Shown: positions 61,537 through 64,000 of the stretch, piece after piece
Numbering within the stretch: the stretch's first letter is position 1
Layout: each line of letters starts with the position of its first letter
From: Burkholderia contaminans
GTDB taxonomy: Bacteria; Pseudomonadota; Gammaproteobacteria; Burkholderiales; Burkholderiaceae
Length of the DNA stretch: 64,000 nt
Direction: 5' to 3'
Assembly (NCBI RefSeq): GCF_029633825.1
Contig: NZ_CP090641.1
Span: 186,001-250,000, forward strand
Notes under the pieces: model-generated
The model's input: only the letters and a program-made list of their open reading frames with translations
Told to the model about the DNA's origin: nothing
Databases searched by the model: none
Program-made: the position numbers and the translations under genes

Positions 61537-63290
61537 TGGACTCCGTCAAGTTCAGTCGTGGATGGCCGGGCGGGCCGGCCGCCGGCGTCGGCTGCGCGAG
61601 CAGCCAGGTGGTCGGCGGCGAGATACCCGAAGGTCATCGCCGGACCGAGCGTCGAGCCCGCGCCGGGGTAGCTCGCGCCCATCATCGATGCGCTGGTGTT
61701 GCCGATCGCATAGAGGCCGTCGATCGGCTCACCGTTGGCGCGCAGCACGCGGGCGTGCACGTCGGTGACGAGCCCGCCCTTCGTGCCGATGTCGCCCGCG
61801 TCGATCCGCACCGCGTAGAACGGCGCCTGGTCGACCGGCCCGAGGCACGGGTTCGGCTTGTTCCGCGGATCGCCGTAGTACGTGTCGAACAGGTTGTCGC
61901 CCTTGCCGAACGCTTCGTCGATCCCCGTGACCGCATAGCGCGCCATGTCGCGCAGCGTGTCGTGCAGGCCGGCGGCGTCGACGCCGATGCGCGCAGCCAG
62001 CGCGTCGATCGTGACGGCCTTCACGATCACGTCGCGGAACGCGGCCGGAATCCGTGAATCGGGCATCATCGACGCCGGCATGATCGGCCCGCACGGATAC
62101 TTGCGGCGAAACCGCGCGTCGAACACCATCCACGCGGGTACGTTCGCGCCGGTACGCGCATGGTCGCGATACATCGCCGGCACGAATTCGGAATACGGCG
62201 CGGCTTCGTTGACGAAGCGCTTGCCGAGGCGGTTCACGATCACGCAGCCCGGCAGGTTGCGTTCGACGAACAGCGCGCGCTGCTTCTCCTCGCCCGCGAC
62301 ACCGACCGTCGGCGCGCCCCACACGTGCGCCATCAGCGCCAGCGCGCCGCCGAGCCGATGGCCTTCGGCGATCGCGTCGCCGGTGTTGGCCGGCGGCGTC
62401 GCGCTCCACTGCGCCTGCGTCGGCTGCGGCAGGTAGCGCTCGCGCATCGGCTGGTTGCGCTCGAAGCCGCCCGCGCCGAGGATCACGCCGCGGCGCGCCG
62501 CAATCGTCACCGGCTGCCCGAAGCGCTGCGCGCGCACGCCGATCACGCGGCCGTCGACGTCGAGCAGGTCGCGCATCGGCGTGTCGAGCCACACGGGTAC
62601 GTTGCGATCGAGCAGCGCACGGCGCAGCCCGCCGATCAGCGCGTTGCCGAGCGTCAGGCGCCGGTCGCGCCGCGTGCGGCGGCGCATCCCGATATCGAGC
62701 CAGTAACGGCCGAACTGCGCGATCGCGAGCTTCATGAAGCCCGGCCCGCGCGAAAACAGCGTATGCGCCTCCTTCGACGTCACGGCCACGCGCCCGCCGA
62801 TCAGCGTACCGGGCGACGCCGGCCGCAACCGGTCGAATTCGTCGCCCAGCAGCCCGCCGTCGAACGGCATCGGATCGAGCGCGCGGTAGCCCGGCATCGC
62901 GCCCGGCGCCTTCTGGAAATAGTCCGCGTATTTCGGCAGCGACTGGTAACGCACCGGCGTCTTCGATTCCAGGTAGCGCAGCATCTCCGGCGCACGGTCG
63001 AGATACGTGTCGATCTTCTCGGGCGTCGATTCGCCGGCCACGCACGCTTCGATGTAGCCGCGCGCGGCCTCGCGCGAATCGGTCGCGCCCAGCTCGGCGA
63101 TGTGGTGGTTGCACGGCACCCAGATGCCGCCGCCCGACACGGCAGACGTGCCGCCGTACAGCGCCGTCTTCTCGATCACGACGACGGACAGGCCGCGGTC
63201 GGCCGCGCGGCACGCGGCGAGCAGCGCGCCAGCGCCCGAACCGACGACCACCACGTCGAACACGTATTGCTGTGCTTGCGGGTCGTTCAT
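61533..63290 (-). CDS. kstD: 3-ketosteroid delta1-dehydrogenase type flavoprotein
   Basis: 585 aa FAD enzyme of the fumarate-reductase/succinate-dehydrogenase flavoprotein group. FAD motif VVVVGSGAGALLAACRAADRG, KTALYGGTSAVSGGGIWVP, VILGAGGFERNQPMR, and C-terminal GLYAIGNTSASMMGASYPG then AGSTLGPAMTFGYLAADHL, which is typical of KstD. With KshAB it gives the unstable 9-hydroxy-1,4-diene that opens ring B. The delta4(5alpha)-dehydrogenase TesI is related and cannot be excluded. It lies between hsaA and hsaB. Confidence 0.88.
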   Translation of the reverse strand: MNDPQAQQYVFDVVVVGSGAGALLAACRAADRGLSVVVIEKTALYGGTSAVSGGGIWVPCNHHIAELGATDSREAARGYIEACVAGESTPEKIDTYLDRAPEMLRYLESKTPVRYQSLPKYADYFQKAPGAMPGYRALDPMPFDGGLLGDEFDRLRPASPGTLIGGRVAVTSKEAHTLFSRGPGFMKLAIAQFGRYWLDIGMRRRTRRDRRLTLGNALIGGLRRALLDRNVPVWLDTPMRDLLDVDGRVIGVRAQRFGQPVTIAARRGVILGAGGFERNQPMRERYLPQPTQAQWSATPPANTGDAIAEGHRLGGALALMAHVWGAPTVGVAGEEKQRALFVERNLPGCVIVNRLGKRFVNEAAPYSEFVPAMYRDHARTGANVPAWMVFDARFRRKYPCGPIMPASMMPDSRIPAAFRDVIVKAVTIDALAARIGVDAAGLHDTLRDMARYAVTGIDEAFGKGDNLFDTYYGDPRNKPNPCLGPVDQAPFYAVRIDAGDIGTKGGLVTDVHARVLRANGEPIDGLYAIGNTSASMMGASYPGAGSTLGPAMTFGYLAADHLAARAADAGGRPARPSTTELDGVQ

Positions 63291-63300
63291 CTCGGCCTCG

Positions 63301-64000
63301 TCAGATGAAGAAGTCGGTGTTCTCGCGGCCCAGCATCACCGCGCCGAGGTTCTGGCCGAAACGGTCCACGTTGTTCGCGTAGTGCGCGCGGGCCGCATGC
63401 AGGTCGAGGAAGCGGCGCACCAGCGGATTGCGGTGATAGATGCCGTTGCCGCCCGCGTAGCGCAGCAGCGCGTTCGCGGCCTGCGCGCAGCGCTCGGCGA
63501 CCTGTGCGGACTGGTAGCGGAAATGCACGCGGCGCTCGATCGACACGGCCGGGCCGCCGGTGACCGACGCCATCAGTTCCGCGAAATTGCGCTTGAGGAG
63601 CACCTGCATCTCGTCGATCGCGACGGCCGCGTTCGCGCACGCGTTCTGCGCGCCCGGATCGTCGGTCGTCTTCGCGCCGCTGTTGGCCGATACGCGCGTG
63701 GCCGCATAGCCGGTGAAATCGTCGAGTGCACCCTGCAGCGCGCCGATGCACGACGTGCACACCGCGCGCACGAAGATCTGCGCGAACGGCAGCCTGAACA
63801 GCGGCGCATCGTTGACGGCGAGACCCGGGCTCGTGCCCATCATCCCGTCGATCGCCTTGTGCGTGCGGTACGCGGGCACGAACACGTCGTCGACGACGAT
63901 GTCGTGGCTGCCCGTCGCGCGCAGGCCGAGCACGTCCCAGTCCTGCTGGATCCGGTAGTCGGATTTCGGCAGCAGGAAAGTGCGGTATTCGGGCGGCTGG
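63301..64000 (-). CDS. hsaA: Flavin-dependent 3-HSA 4-monooxygenase (5' end beyond the window)
   Basis: About 233 C-terminal residues of an acyl-CoA-dehydrogenase-fold monooxygenase. Seen: QQDWDVLGLRATGSHDIVVDDVFVPAYRT, DEMQVLLKRNFAELM, and AANALLRYAGGNGIYHRNPL ahead of RRFLDLHAARAHYANNVD near the C-terminus. Matches HsaA/TesA2, which with HsaB hydroxylates C4 of ring A, giving the catechol for HsaC. The frame is open to the last base of the window, so the start lies further right. Stop 10 bases before kstD. Confidence 0.88.
   Translation of the reverse strand, partial: QPPEYRTFLLPKSDYRIQQDWDVLGLRATGSHDIVVDDVFVPAYRTHKAIDGMMGTSPGLAVNDAPLFRLPFAQIFVRAVCTSCIGALQGALDDFTGYAATRVSANSGAKTTDDPGAQNACANAAVAIDEMQVLLKRNFAELMASVTGGPAVSIERRVHFRYQSAQVAERCAQAANALLRYAGGNGIYHRNPLVRRFLDLHAARAHYANNVDRFGQNLGAVMLGRENTDFFI

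Noticed and set aside
1..64000. tRNA, rRNA, insertion sequences, integrases, attachment sites
   Set aside because: No cloverleaf, rRNA segment, transposase motif or flanking terminal repeats seen on reading either strand.

Overview
The window is high-GC DNA (roughly two-thirds G+C) with dense operons and codon use typical of Burkholderia. Gene content (cobalamin-riboswitch btuB, a (Gly-Thr-Ser)n collagen-like lipoprotein, paired infA/cspA, many SDRs and AraC regulators) fits the Burkholderia cepacia complex, probably a secondary chromosome. The species assignment is inference.

From 1 to about 18.4 kb is mixed accessory and housekeeping content. It holds the end of a PLP-dependent threonine/hydroxyaspartate dehydratase; a minus-strand operon (two SDRs, a frameshifted quinone oxidoreductase, a Dabb-type protein and a small hypothetical) divergent from an AraC regulator; a cobalamin riboswitch with btuB; a YdeI-like protein and a tandem GNAT; a TetR regulator with an esterase; a divergent lysE/lrp pair; a collagen-like lipoprotein; a cupin; a DUF1326-DUF2182 pair; and small membrane proteins.

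From about 18.5 kb to the right end the dominant theme is aerobic 9,10-seco steroid degradation. Four transcription blocks can be read. (i) Minus, 22467 to 18496: hsaD, an SDR, etfB, etfA and a gamma-carbonic-anhydrase-like gene. (ii) Plus, 22605 to 29360: an SDR, DUF1302 and DUF1329 envelope proteins, hsaE, hsaG and hsaF. (iii) Minus, 54835 to 35301: hsaC, ipdA, ipdB, an enoyl-CoA hydratase, ipdC, echA20, an ACAD pair, fadA6, an SDR, a second ACAD pair (including a fadE30-like gene), ipdF, MaoC, a thiolase, a YCF48-like protein, an RND/MMPL transporter and kshA. (iv) Minus, 64000 to 57500: hsaA (cut by the window end), kstD, hsaB, kshB, a fadD3-like ligase and an SDR lacking the catalytic Tyr.

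Together KstD and KshAB open ring B. HsaAB hydroxylates ring A, HsaC cleaves it, and HsaD splits the product into a C5 dienoate and the C/D-ring propionate (HIP/DOHNAA). HsaE, HsaF and HsaG take the C5 piece to pyruvate and an acyl-CoA. FadD3, the FadE proteins, IpdF, IpdC, EchA20, IpdAB and FadA6 process the C and D rings. ETF would collect electrons from the acyl-CoA dehydrogenases. DUF1302/DUF1329 and RND/YCF48 form a probable envelope module for the hydrophobic substrate.

Unrelated islands interrupt the cluster: a phosphoesterase, an AraC/SDR pair, a hydrolase and infA/cspA at 29.4-35.2 kb, and a FitAB-type toxin-antitoxin plus an outer-membrane beta-barrel at 55.0-56.7 kb. No obvious steroid-specific regulator and no complete sterol side-chain module are present, so these probably lie elsewhere. 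Functional names rest on motif and family recognition by reading; no database search was run.
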